A DNA stretch of 41,459 nt from Klebsiella pneumoniae (GTDB lineage: Bacteria > Pseudomonadota > Gammaproteobacteria > Pseudomonadales > Azotimanducaceae). This document shows positions 33,388-41,053 of the stretch, piece by piece (the first letter of the stretch is position 1; each line of letters opens with the position of its first letter). The stretch covers positions 1 to 41,459 of the forward strand of contig CAMAVY010000015.1 of assembly GCA_945861675.1 (NCBI GenBank), written 5' to 3'. The position numbers were made by a program, and so were the translations under genes. The notes beneath the pieces were generated by a model. That model saw only the letters and a program-made list of their open reading frames with translations, searched no databases and was not told where the DNA came from.

Positions 33388-34316
33388 CAAGAGCTGGCCC
33401 ACCCGCAGCGGCGGAACCGCGCGAACGATTGCAGCGTCTGCTTGCACGCCACGGTTTCGGTTCTCGCCGTGCCATTGAAACCTGGATTGCTGCGGGACGG
33501 CTGAGCGTCGATGGCCAGGTCGCAGGGCTGGGTCAGACAGTGACCGGCAACGAACGCATCAGTCTCGATGGCGCGCCGCTGCGCTTGCGCGCGCACTCGC
33601 CGACGCGCGTGCTCGTATATCACAAGCCGGGTGGCGTGTTGTGTTCGCGCCGTGCTGAAGGTGGCTTGCCGACCTGCTACGAGGATTTGCCGGCCCTTGC
33701 GCAAGGGCGTTGGTTGTCGATCGGCAGGCTCGATGTATCGACCACCGGCGTGCTGCTGTTTACCAACGACGGCACGCTGGCGAACAAGCTTGCGCACCCA
33801 TCGCAATGCATCGACCGCGAGTATGTCGTACGTGTGCGCGGCGAGGTCGATGACGCCATGCTGCAAAGACTGCGCGACGGCATACTGCTCGAAGACGGTC
33901 CTGCACGTTTTACTGACATCAGCGAGACGCGTCACGGCGACGATGAAGCGGGCAATCGCTGGTTCTACGTCACCTTGTTCGAAGGGCGCAATCGCGAAGT
34001 GCGCCGGTTATGGGAGAGCCAGGGTGTGCAGGTATCGCGCTTGAAGCGTGTGCGTTTCGGGCCGGTGGTACTGCCTGCGCGGCTGCGGCAGGGCCGAACG
34101 CTTGAACTCAGTCCGAAAGATGTGACGCGGCTGGCGGCATTGGTCGAGTTTCGGCCTGCGCGTGTCGGCACCGGCCGTGTGCGCGGTGACGACCGCGGCA
34201 ATTCACAGCTGGTTGCGTATCCGGATCTGGAGACTCGCCAGCAGCAGGTGGAAGGCCGGCGCCAGGCGCAATGGCAGCAGAGCGCGAAGTCTTCGGGCCA
34301 ATCTTCATTCGACTGA
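33384..34316 (+). CDS. rluB: 23S rRNA pseudouridine synthase (RluB-type)
   Basis: RsuA-family pseudouridine synthase; RluB modifies U2605 of 23S rRNA in E. coli. 310 residues. Seen: an N-terminal S4 domain (ERLQRLLARHGFGSRRAIETWIAAGRLSVDGQ), YHKPGGVLCSRR, the catalytic Asp117 in IGRLDVSTTGVLLFTNDG, and LFEGRNREVRRLWESQGVQVSRLKRVRFGPV. The C-terminal tail is Gln/Arg-rich. ATGA overlap with scpB; scpA-scpB-rluB is a common gammaproteobacterial order. The stop codon lies in a duplicated 15-bp unit. RluB versus RluE/RsuA is decided mainly by context and length. Confidence 0.92.
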   Translation: MTRAGPPAAAEPRERLQRLLARHGFGSRRAIETWIAAGRLSVDGQVAGLGQTVTGNERISLDGAPLRLRAHSPTRVLVYHKPGGVLCSRRAEGGLPTCYEDLPALAQGRWLSIGRLDVSTTGVLLFTNDGTLANKLAHPSQCIDREYVVRVRGEVDDAMLQRLRDGILLEDGPARFTDISETRHGDDEAGNRWFYVTLFEGRNREVRRLWESQGVQVSRLKRVRFGPVVLPARLRQGRTLELSPKDVTRLAALVEFRPARVGTGRVRGDDRGNSQLVAYPDLETRQQQVEGRRQAQWQQSAKSSGQSSFD

Positions 34317-34330
34317 TCTTCATTCGACTG
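34301..34330. repeat. 15-bp tandem duplication over the rluB stop codon
   Basis: ATCTTCATTCGACTG occurs at 34301-34315 and 34316-34330. The TGA stop straddles the junction of the two copies (34314-34316). Confidence 0.95.
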
Positions 34331-34433
34331 ACGGTTGGCGTCGGACTTGTTCAACAGGCGCAGCCGCGCGATGGGCGCGACATCAAGGCGCTACCGGCGT
34401 CAGCGCCCGCGCTGCATCAGCGCGCGTGCTGCA

Positions 34434-35429
34434 TCAGGCCGCGCAGTCGCCTGCGCTTATGGCATTGCCTGCCGCCGCCGTAGGCTCAGCTGAAGCAGTC
34501 GCAGCTGAAGCAGTCGCAGCTGCCGATGGCGCTTCCGACGCTTCGGGCTCTGGTGCGGCAACGCGATTGCGCCCCGCACGTTTTGCTCTGTACAACGCTG
34601 AGTCTGCGCGTTCGCACAAGCTTTCCAGCGTGTCATTGGCCCTCAGGGTGCCAACGCCGATACTGACAGTGACGCCTTCGGGAATCTCCCGGTTCAGCTC
34701 GCGATTCGCGGCGACCAGGATGCGAATCCGTTCTGCCATCGTGTGTGCGCCGCCGATATCGGTGTGCGCCAGCATGACAACGAATTCTTCGCCGCCATAA
34801 CGGAACGCGTGGTCCGATCGACGAATCGTGCGTGCGATCGTTCGCGCAAGGCTGCGCAGCACGGCATCGCCGCGCGCGTGGCCGTAGTTGTCGTTGATGC
34901 GCTTGAAGAAGTCGATGTCGACCAGCAGCAACGACATGGGCAACGAGTGCCGATGTGCGAGTTCCACCTGCGCTCTGCCACTGCTTGCAAGGGCGGCGCG
35001 ATTGCCAATCGAAGTCAACGGATCCGTGAGTGCGCTGGCAACTGCGGTGCGATATGCAAGTGCGTTGCGCAGGCTGAGCATCAGCAGCGGCAGGGCCGCT
35101 TCTACGCGCGCCAGTTCCTGTTCCTTGAATGCGGTGCTGCGATACAGCGTGAGCAGTCCCAACGGTTCCTCTGGGGCGGGCAGCAGTCGGTACTCGATCG
35201 AGTGCCGGGTGCGTCGCCCTGTGCGAATGTCTTCAGTGTGCGTAGGTGGGCGATAGCGCGCGCCATCAACGCGAACGATGTCCGCAAGCGCTTCAGGTAT
35301 GGCACCCACGAGCGCGGGGAGTTCGATGTGCGCCGCGAGGGTCGACAACACACGCAACTGCTGCGCTGCATCCAGGCTGGAGATGCTGCGTTCTACTAAC
35401 TTGGATCCGCTTGATCGCTCAGTTGTCAT
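34434..35429 (-). CDS. GGDEF-domain diguanylate cyclase with N-terminal sensor domain
   Basis: 331 residues, soluble. Residues ~15-130 look like a GAF-type sensor domain; ~135-290 are a GGDEF domain. Seen: DPLTSIGNRAAL, LLLVDIDFFKRINDNYGHARGDAVL, the active-site loop RYGGEEFVVML (GGEEF at 212-216) and the product-inhibition site R203-x-x-D206 five residues upstream. It should make cyclic di-GMP and be feedback-inhibited. The C-terminal ~40 residues are Ala/Glu/Pro/Ser-rich, partly from a 15-bp DNA repeat. ATG at 35429 has only a weak ribosome site. Convergent with rluB; same strand as yciK, 312 bases downstream of it. The signal sensed is unknown. Confidence 0.92.
   Translation of the reverse strand: MTTERSSGSKLVERSISSLDAAQQLRVLSTLAAHIELPALVGAIPEALADIVRVDGARYRPPTHTEDIRTGRRTRHSIEYRLLPAPEEPLGLLTLYRSTAFKEQELARVEAALPLLMLSLRNALAYRTAVASALTDPLTSIGNRAALASSGRAQVELAHRHSLPMSLLLVDIDFFKRINDNYGHARGDAVLRSLARTIARTIRRSDHAFRYGGEEFVVMLAHTDIGGAHTMAERIRILVAANRELNREIPEGVTVSIGVGTLRANDTLESLCERADSALYRAKRAGRNRVAAPEPEASEAPSAAATASAATASAEPTAAAGNAISAGDCAA
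34489..34518. repeat. 15-bp tandem duplication in the diguanylate cyclase 3' end
   Basis: GCTGAAGCAGTCGCA occurs at 34489-34503 and 34504-34518, giving an Ala/Thr/Ser-rich tail. Confidence 0.9.
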
Positions 35430-35741
35430 TGATCACGTACTGCTTGGCCGTGCCCGGTAGATTGAGCACGCTACGTGCCATGGTCGTCCGGGCTTTGTGC
35501 AAAGTATTGAAAGTTCGTCGAAAATATTTGCCTGATGGTGGCTGAATCGAACAACCGCGCCAATCCTTTGACACGTTTTGGGCCTGTTCCGACCCTCGGC
35601 AGTCGACGCCAAGGGCAGGATTGGCCGCGTCGCCGTCGGTTCGTTGACGTTAAGCAATCCTGGCCCGTAGGCGTCGCCCTGGTCAGACCGACGGTGGTTG
35701 CCGCTGGATCGAAGGCCAGTGCTGCTCATACCCCGCTTCTC
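35430..35741. other. 312-bp gene-free region with a nested inverted-repeat structure
   Basis: No convincing coding frame on either strand. It holds an AT-rich patch near 35507-35530 and a nested inverted repeat. CGACGCC (35604-35610) pairs with GGCGTCG (35670-35676); inside it GGG-CAGGATTG (35613-35623) pairs with CAATCCTG-g-CCC (35655-35666). CCGTCGGT in the loop (35633-35640) can pair with ACCGACGG outside (35687-35694), a pseudoknot-like topology. It could be a yciK 3' element, a leader of the diguanylate cyclase gene or a small RNA. Confidence 0.45.
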
Positions 35742-36521
35742 TTAGACCTCATGCTCACACGCCTCGCCGGCAGCCTCCGCAGGCGGCGGTTGCAGCGCGA
35801 TCCGCTCGCGCGGGTCGAGCAATCGGATGTCGAGCAAAGAGAGGGTTGCCGCTGCGAGCGTGGCGGGCAACGGCAGGCTGGCCACGTCCTCGGCCGGATA
35901 GGCGGCCGCGCGCATGGCCGTACGCATGCGCCCCGGATTGACCACGTGCACGCGCACGGATGAGGTGTTTTCGAGTTCGTCGCGCAGTACCTGGGCGAGC
36001 CCTTCGAGGCCGAACTTCGTCACCGAGTACGCGCCCCAGTAGGCGCGCCCACGCGTGCCCACGCTTGAACTGAGAAACAGGATGCGGGCAGCGTCGGCCG
36101 CGAGCAGCGCTGGCAACAATGCCCTTGTCAGCAGAAACGGCGCGGTCAGATTGACTTGCAGCAACTGCTGCCACTGACCCGGGTCGTAGTACTGCAACGG
36201 CACGCGTTGACCGAGCTGTGCGGCGTTGTGGACAAGGCCGTGCAGCACACCGATCTGATCTGTGATGGCTTCGGCGACGCCTTCTGCGCCGTCTGCATCG
36301 AGTGTGGCGAGATCGCCGGGGACAAGAATGGGCGTGCTGCCGCCGGCTGCAGTAATGCTGTCGTAGACGGCTTCGAGCTTGGCCAGTGTTCGGCCGAGCA
36401 ACAGCACTTGTGCACCTGCCGCCGCCGCCTGGCATGCCAGTGCGCGACCGAAGCCGTCGCCTGCGCCCGTGATCAGGATGTTGTGATTGCGCAGGTCCGG
36501 CGCGGGCGTGCTGGTGTTCAT
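35742..36521 (-). CDS. yciK: YciK-family short-chain dehydrogenase/reductase
   Basis: Classical SDR of 259 residues. Seen: the NAD(P) loop LITGAGDGFGRALA (about 17-30), GLVHNAAQLG, the catalytic Ser in ILFLSSSVG and the YSVTK active site, then VVNPGRMRTAMR. This matches YciK, an SDR of unknown substrate that lies near ubiG in many gammaproteobacteria. The ATG overlaps the ubiG stop (ATGA). In Pseudomonas, as I recall, a HAD phosphatase gene (mupP/gph-like) sits between ubiG and yciK; here it is absent. Confidence 0.93.
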   Translation of the reverse strand: MNTSTPAPDLRNHNILITGAGDGFGRALACQAAAAGAQVLLLGRTLAKLEAVYDSITAAGGSTPILVPGDLATLDADGAEGVAEAITDQIGVLHGLVHNAAQLGQRVPLQYYDPGQWQQLLQVNLTAPFLLTRALLPALLAADAARILFLSSSVGTRGRAYWGAYSVTKFGLEGLAQVLRDELENTSSVRVHVVNPGRMRTAMRAAAYPAEDVASLPLPATLAAATLSLLDIRLLDPRERIALQPPPAEAAGEACEHEV

Positions 36522-37249
36522 GCAGGACCCGGCTTACGCGCGGTCAGCAGGTAGTTCACGTCCGGTGCGCCGCCAATGCGAGCGTGGCGGGTGATGGGGT
36601 TGTAGTGCATGCCAACGATGTCCGTCACGTTCAGGCCGGCGCGCCGCGTCATCTGCGCAAGTTCGCTGGGCCGCAGGAGCTTGTTGTAGTCATGTGTGCC
36701 GCGTGGCAGCAGGCGCAGCACGTACTCGGCGGCAAGAATGGCCAGGCCATAGGCCTTCGGCGAACGATTGATGGTCGCAAGCACCAGCGTGCCACCCGGC
36801 CGCAGCAATGCCGCGCAGTGGCTGACGACGCCCGCCGGATCGGGCACGTGCTCCAGCATTTCCATGCAGGTGATGAGATCGAAGCCGCCTTCGCTGATTG
36901 CGATGTCTTCAACCGGACACTGACGGTATTGCACTGGCGCGCCGCTCTCGAGCGCATGCAGGCGCGCAACCTGGATGGCGGTACTCCCTGCGTCGGCACC
37001 GAGTACGTTCGCGCCGGCCGCCGCCATCGCCTCGCTGAGCAGACCGCCACCGCAGCCGACATCGAGCACGCGCGCACCTTTGAGTACATGTTGGCGAGCA
37101 ACGTAGGCGGCGCGTACGGGATTCAGATCGTGCAGTGGGCGGAAGTCGCCATGCGCGTCCCACCATTGGTGGGCCACGGCTTCGAAGCGCGCAAGTTCGG
37201 CGGGGTCGATGTTTTCGCGTGCTGCGTTGTGCATGCCCAGGGTGCTCAC
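36518..37249 (-). CDS. ubiG: Ubiquinone biosynthesis O-methyltransferase
   Basis: SAM-dependent enzyme doing both O-methylations of ubiquinone synthesis. About 243 residues. Seen: ENIDPAELARFEAVAHQWWDAHGDFRPLHDLNPVRAAYV, the SAM motif VLDVGCGGGLLSEAMA, ITCMEMLEHVPDPA, LATINRSPKAYGLAILAAEYVLRLLPRGTHDYNKLLRPSEL and the C-terminal GMHYNP. The start is given as the GTG at 37249, which overlaps the mtaD stop as GTGA; ATG at 37234 is the alternative and is closer to the usual UbiG start. Indicates a ubiquinone-using respiratory chain. Confidence 0.96.
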   Translation of the reverse strand: MSTLGMHNAARENIDPAELARFEAVAHQWWDAHGDFRPLHDLNPVRAAYVARQHVLKGARVLDVGCGGGLLSEAMAAAGANVLGADAGSTAIQVARLHALESGAPVQYRQCPVEDIAISEGGFDLITCMEMLEHVPDPAGVVSHCAALLRPGGTLVLATINRSPKAYGLAILAAEYVLRLLPRGTHDYNKLLRPSELAQMTRRAGLNVTDIVGMHYNPITRHARIGGAPDVNYLLTARKPGPA

Positions 37250-38571
37250 TGTTGCAGGCCTGCAGCAATGCGTGCCGACCAGTTGCGCACGCGTTGCTGT
37301 AGATCCGGCAGGTCGAAGCCCAGCAGCTCGCCGTCTGCAAGCCGCGGCAGACCGTTGACCCAGACATGGCGTACGCAAGTGCCGACGCTGGTGTAGGCGA
37401 GCTGCGACACGGGATCGAACACGGGCTGCTGCGCGGGCGCCCGTAGATCGACAGCAATGACGTCTGCGGCCTTTCCAGGTGTCAATGAACCGATGCTGCT
37501 GTCCATACCCAGCGCTCGTGCTCCGTCGAGTGTCGCCATCTGCAGTGCATCGCGGGCCAGCAGGGCCATTGGGTCGCGGGCCTGGCCTTTGGCCAGCAGC
37601 AGTGCAATGTTGAGTTCGCGAAACAGGTCCAGACTGTTGTTGCTGGCCGCGCCGTCGGTGCCGAGCGCGACATTCACACCTGCGCTGCGCAAGTCGGACA
37701 CCGGACATACGCCGCTGCCAAGGCGCAGGTTCGATTGCGGGCAATGCACTACCGCCACGCCGTTGCGCTGCAGCAGCGCGATCTCCTCCGGCAGCACCTG
37801 TGTGAGATGAACGATCTGCACGCCGGGCGCAAGCAAACCAAGCTCGTGCAGGTGGGCGATCGGACGCTTGTGATGCAGCGCCACGTAGTCGGCCACTTCC
37901 CGGGCAGTTTCGTGCACGTGTATGTGCACCGGCCGGCCGACCTCGCTGGCGAGTGTGGCGATCCGTCGCAGCGATTCAGGCTCCACGGCAAACGGCGAAT
38001 GCGGCCCGAATGCCACGCTGCACATCGGGTCATTGCGATAGCGGTCCATCAGCTCAAGGCCCTGATGAATCGCGGCGTCGGCGCTCGCGGCCCAGGCGTT
38101 GGGAAACTTGATGATCGGCACCGCCACCTGAACGCGCATCCCGAAGCGCGCCGCAACGGCCGCGCCGACCTCCGGGAAGAAGTACATGTCGGAACAGCAG
38201 GTGGTGCCTGCACGCAGCATCTCGGCGATCGCCAGCTCCGTGCCGTCGGCGACGAACGCAGGTCCCACCCAGCGTGCTTCAGTGGGCCAGATGTGCTGTT
38301 GCAGCCAGTCTTCCAAGCGGTAGTCGTCGGCAAATCCGCGCAGCAGGCTCATGGCCAGATGCCCATGGGCATTGACGAGGCCCGGCATGACGACATGGCC
38401 GGGCAACTCGAGTTCGGGCAGATCCACGGGCCAGGCCTCGCCCGCGGCGCAGATGCGTTCAATGCGACCCTCGCGGACGACCAGCGCCGCCCCTCGCAGG
38501 GTGCCTTGTCCGGGTTCCATACTGAGTAACCACTCGGGGCGAAGCACGAACGAATGCGACGGTAGCTGCAA
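37246..38571 (-). CDS. mtaD: 5-methylthioadenosine/S-adenosylhomocysteine deaminase (amidohydrolase family)
   Basis: Metal-dependent amidohydrolase of the TRZ/ATZ (MtaD) type that deaminates MTA, SAH or related adenosines. 441 residues. Seen: MPGLVNAHGHLAM with metal ligands His69 and His71, GPHSPFAVEPE, HIHVHETAREV, HLTQVLPEEI and LGTDGAASNNSLDLFRE with the metal-binding Asp. The start is TTG at 38571, preceded by GGGGGA with four-base spacing; ATG at 38520 would cut off the first strand. It heads the mtaD-ubiG-yciK unit. Linkage to the methyltransferase UbiG fits disposal of SAH. In Pseudomonas gyrA lies between this gene and serC; here the gap has no gene. Confidence 0.92.
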   Translation of the reverse strand: MQLPSHSFVLRPEWLLSMEPGQGTLRGAALVVREGRIERICAAGEAWPVDLPELELPGHVVMPGLVNAHGHLAMSLLRGFADDYRLEDWLQQHIWPTEARWVGPAFVADGTELAIAEMLRAGTTCCSDMYFFPEVGAAVAARFGMRVQVAVPIIKFPNAWAASADAAIHQGLELMDRYRNDPMCSVAFGPHSPFAVEPESLRRIATLASEVGRPVHIHVHETAREVADYVALHHKRPIAHLHELGLLAPGVQIVHLTQVLPEEIALLQRNGVAVVHCPQSNLRLGSGVCPVSDLRSAGVNVALGTDGAASNNSLDLFRELNIALLLAKGQARDPMALLARDALQMATLDGARALGMDSSIGSLTPGKAADVIAVDLRAPAQQPVFDPVSQLAYTSVGTCVRHVWVNGLPRLADGELLGFDLPDLQQRVRNWSARIAAGLQQ

Positions 38572-38660
38572 GGAATCCCCCGGTCATGGTGTCGGTGAGC
38601 ACGCTGGCCGACATGGTAGCGGACGACGATCCGCATTCGGCGCGCCCGGCGCAGCCGCTG

Positions 38661-38706
38661 AAGCGGGGCAGGCCCAGTCGCGGAAGCGGGGCAGGCCCAG
38701 TCGCTG
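38661..38706. repeat. 23-bp tandem duplication upstream of serC
   Basis: Two 23-bp copies beginning AAGCGGGGCAGGCCCAGTCG (38661 and 38684) lie in the 291-bp gap between divergent mtaD and serC. The gap otherwise holds only the serC -10 region. Confidence 0.95.
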
Positions 38707-38767
38707 ACACATGTGCCGAGACGATGAACATCCGTGTGTGAAACTGTCCGCGGTGGGGGTGTTTCCC

Positions 38768-38773
38768 TACAAT
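38768..38773 (+). promoter_or_regulatory. -10 element of the serC-pheA-hisC operon (TACAAT)
   Basis: CCCTACAATCGCGCACC lies 90 bases before the serC ATG. No clear -35. Same form as the serA and grxD elements. Confidence 0.5.
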
Positions 38774-38862
38774 CGCGCACCTTTCTGTGCGGGCACTGCC
38801 GATGTGCCGGCGCTTTCAGCCGATCCTCAAATGCAGTTGCGAGGGTCGTTTCAGAGGAAATC

Positions 38863-39951
38863 ATGCAAATGTCGAGGGTGTTCAATTTCAGCGCCGGACC
38901 AGCTGCGTTGCCGGAGTCGGTGTTGGCACGGGCGCGGGACGAGCTGCTGGACTGGCATGGCCATGGTCTGTCGATCATGGAAATGAGCCATCGCAGCCCT
39001 GAGTTCGAAAGTGTCGCGGCCAAGACGGAGCACGATCTGCGCGCCTTGCTTGGCGTGCCGGACGACTACGCGGTGCTGTTCCTGCAGGGCGGCGCTACCG
39101 CACAGTTCGCCATGGTGCCGATCAACCTGCTGCCCGAAGGTGGCAGCGCGGACTACATCCATACCGGGCAGTGGGCAAAGAAGGCCATCGATGAAGCCAA
39201 GCGCTTCGGCAAGGTGAATGTGGCGGCGAGCAGCGAGAGCGGCAAGTTCAGCTACGTGCCGGCGCGTGCAGACTGGAAGCTCGACCCGAAAGCTGCGTAT
39301 CTGCACATCACCAGCAACGAAACGATTGGTGGCATCGAGTATCTGGAAGATCCGGAAATTGGCGACGTGCCGGTAGTGGCGGATGCATCGAGCAATCTGC
39401 TGTCGCGGCCGCTGGACGTGCGTCGTTATGGCCTGATCTATGCGGGCGCGCAGAAGAACCTCGGTCCAGCGGGTCTGACGATTGTCATCGTGCGGCGTGA
39501 CCTGCTTGGCCGTGCGCGCATGAGCGCGCCGTCATCGTTCGACTACAAGCTGCATGCCGACAACGATTCGATGGCCAATACGCCACCGACCTTTGCCTGG
39601 TACCTGACCGGCCTCGTGCTCGAGTGGATGATTGCAGAGGGTGGCCTTCCGGAAATGCAACGGCGGGCGGCCTCGCGGTCGACAAAGTTGTATCAGACGA
39701 TCGATGACAGCAATTTCTACGCGTCGCCCGTCGCCAAGGCGTCGCGTTCGCGCATGAACATTCCATTCACGATGCCTGAAGAGTCCCTCGACAAGGTATT
39801 TCTTGCGGGTGCGGAAGCGCGCGGTCTGATGAACCTCAAAGGCCACCGCAGCGTAGGTGGCATGCGCGCGAGTGTGTACAACGCGGTGCCGGAGGCGGCA
39901 GTGGACGCATTGATCAGCTACATGCACGAGTTTGAACGCCAGCATGGCTGA
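38863..39951 (+). CDS. serC: Phosphoserine aminotransferase
   Basis: PLP enzyme converting phosphohydroxypyruvate to phosphoserine, also used in the PdxJ-dependent vitamin B6 route. 362 residues. Seen: FNFSAGPAALPESVL, MEMSHRSPEF, LFLQGGATAQFAMVP, HITSNETIGGIEY, ADASSNLLSRPLDV, the PLP lysine in AGAQKNLGPAGLT and GHRSVGGMRASVYNA. GAGGAAA just upstream of the ATG at 38863 supports the start. Overlaps pheA by eight bases; the serC-pheA-hisC order matches Pseudomonas as I recall. Confidence 0.98.
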   Translation: MQMSRVFNFSAGPAALPESVLARARDELLDWHGHGLSIMEMSHRSPEFESVAAKTEHDLRALLGVPDDYAVLFLQGGATAQFAMVPINLLPEGGSADYIHTGQWAKKAIDEAKRFGKVNVAASSESGKFSYVPARADWKLDPKAAYLHITSNETIGGIEYLEDPEIGDVPVVADASSNLLSRPLDVRRYGLIYAGAQKNLGPAGLTIVIVRRDLLGRARMSAPSSFDYKLHADNDSMANTPPTFAWYLTGLVLEWMIAEGGLPEMQRRAASRSTKLYQTIDDSNFYASPVAKASRSRMNIPFTMPEESLDKVFLAGAEARGLMNLKGHRSVGGMRASVYNAVPEAAVDALISYMHEFERQHG

Positions 39952-41053
39952 GTCGGTCGACACACGGCTCAGCGAACTGCGCGCAGAGCTCGACGCACTG
40001 GACTGCGAGTTGCAGCGCCTGCTGAACGAGCGTGCGCGGCTGGTGTTGGATGTCGGCGCGCACAAGCGCGAGCACGCAGAGCGCACCGGTGAAGCGCTGG
40101 TGTTTCATCGCCCGGAGCGTGAAGCGCAGATCCTGCGCGCCGTCGCACAGCGCAACGCGGGGCCGTATCCAACGGAAGCTGCGGTGCGATTGTTTCGCGA
40201 GATCATCTCGGTGTGCCTGAATCTTGAACTGGATCTGGGCGTGGGCTATCTGGGGCCGGAGGGCACGTTTTCGCAGGCCGCTGCGCTGCAGCACTTCGGT
40301 CTGAATGCCCGCGGTGTGCCGTTGCCGTCGATTGCCGAAGTGTTTCGTCAGGTCGAAAACGGCACGCTGCACTACGGCGTGGTGCCGATCGAAAACAGTA
40401 CTGAGGGCGCGGTGAATCACACGCTGGATTGTCTGTTGCGCAGTCAGGTCAGTGTGTGTGGTGAAGTGGCGATGCCCATACATCATCACCTGCTGGTAGG
40501 TCCGGGTATGGGCACGCAGTCCACGATCACGCGCATCTTCTCGCATCAGCAGTCGCTGGCGCAGTGCCGTGGCTGGTTGGATCTGCATTGGCCGCATGCG
40601 GAGCGGGTTGCGGTCGCCAGCAACGGCGAGGCTGCACGCATGGTGGCGGATGGCGCCGATGCCGCCGCCATTGCGGGTGAGCTGGCGGCAACGCGCTATG
40701 GCCTGACGTTCCGCTCGCGCAGCATCGAAGATGACCCGAACAACACCACGCGATTCATTGTCATTGGTCGCCACGAAGTCGCCGCATCCGGGCGCGACAA
40801 GACGTCGTTGCTGGTGGCTACGCATAACGAGGCCGGCGCGCTGTATCGCATTCTCGAACCCTTGCATCGGCGCGGCATCAATCTCACGCGCCTTGAAGCG
40901 CGTCCGGCGCGTACCAGCAACTGGACGTATGTGTTCTTCCTGGATATCGAAGGCCACGTCAGTGACACATCCGTGGCAGCAGCCGTCGCGGCAATCCGTT
41001 TGCTGGCGATGGATGTGAAGGTCCTGGGCGCCTATCCGAGGGCTGAAGCATGA
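39944..41053 (+). CDS. pheA: Bifunctional chorismate mutase/prephenate dehydratase (P-protein)
   Basis: Turns chorismate to prephenate and then phenylpyruvate for phenylalanine. 369 residues. N-terminal chorismate mutase domain (~5-95): LRAELDALDCELQRLLNERARLVLDVGAHK and the conserved FHRPEREAQIL. Dehydratase domain (~100-280): GYLGPEGTFSQAAAL, YGVVPIENSTEGAVNHTLD, the MPIHHHLL segment and SIEDDPNNTTRF with the catalytic Thr. C-terminal ACT domain: KTSLLVATHNEAGALYRILEPLHRRGINLTRLEARPAR. The ATG at 39944 overlaps the serC stop; the hisC ATG overlaps its stop, so all three are coupled. Feedback by phenylalanine is expected from the ACT domain. Confidence 0.98.
   Translation: MAESVDTRLSELRAELDALDCELQRLLNERARLVLDVGAHKREHAERTGEALVFHRPEREAQILRAVAQRNAGPYPTEAAVRLFREIISVCLNLELDLGVGYLGPEGTFSQAAALQHFGLNARGVPLPSIAEVFRQVENGTLHYGVVPIENSTEGAVNHTLDCLLRSQVSVCGEVAMPIHHHLLVGPGMGTQSTITRIFSHQQSLAQCRGWLDLHWPHAERVAVASNGEAARMVADGADAAAIAGELAATRYGLTFRSRSIEDDPNNTTRFIVIGRHEVAASGRDKTSLLVATHNEAGALYRILEPLHRRGINLTRLEARPARTSNWTYVFFLDIEGHVSDTSVAAAVAAIRLLAMDVKVLGAYPRAEA

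Noticed and set aside
34317-34433. Gene between rluB and the diguanylate cyclase
   Set aside because: Short convergent gap with direct repeats of GCTGCATCAG; no frame with a start site or conserved sequence.
35430-35741. Cyclic di-GMP riboswitch (GEMM type) upstream of the diguanylate cyclase gene
   Set aside because: The conserved GEMM core sequences and tetraloop receptor could not be found on either strand, so only an unassigned structure is reported.
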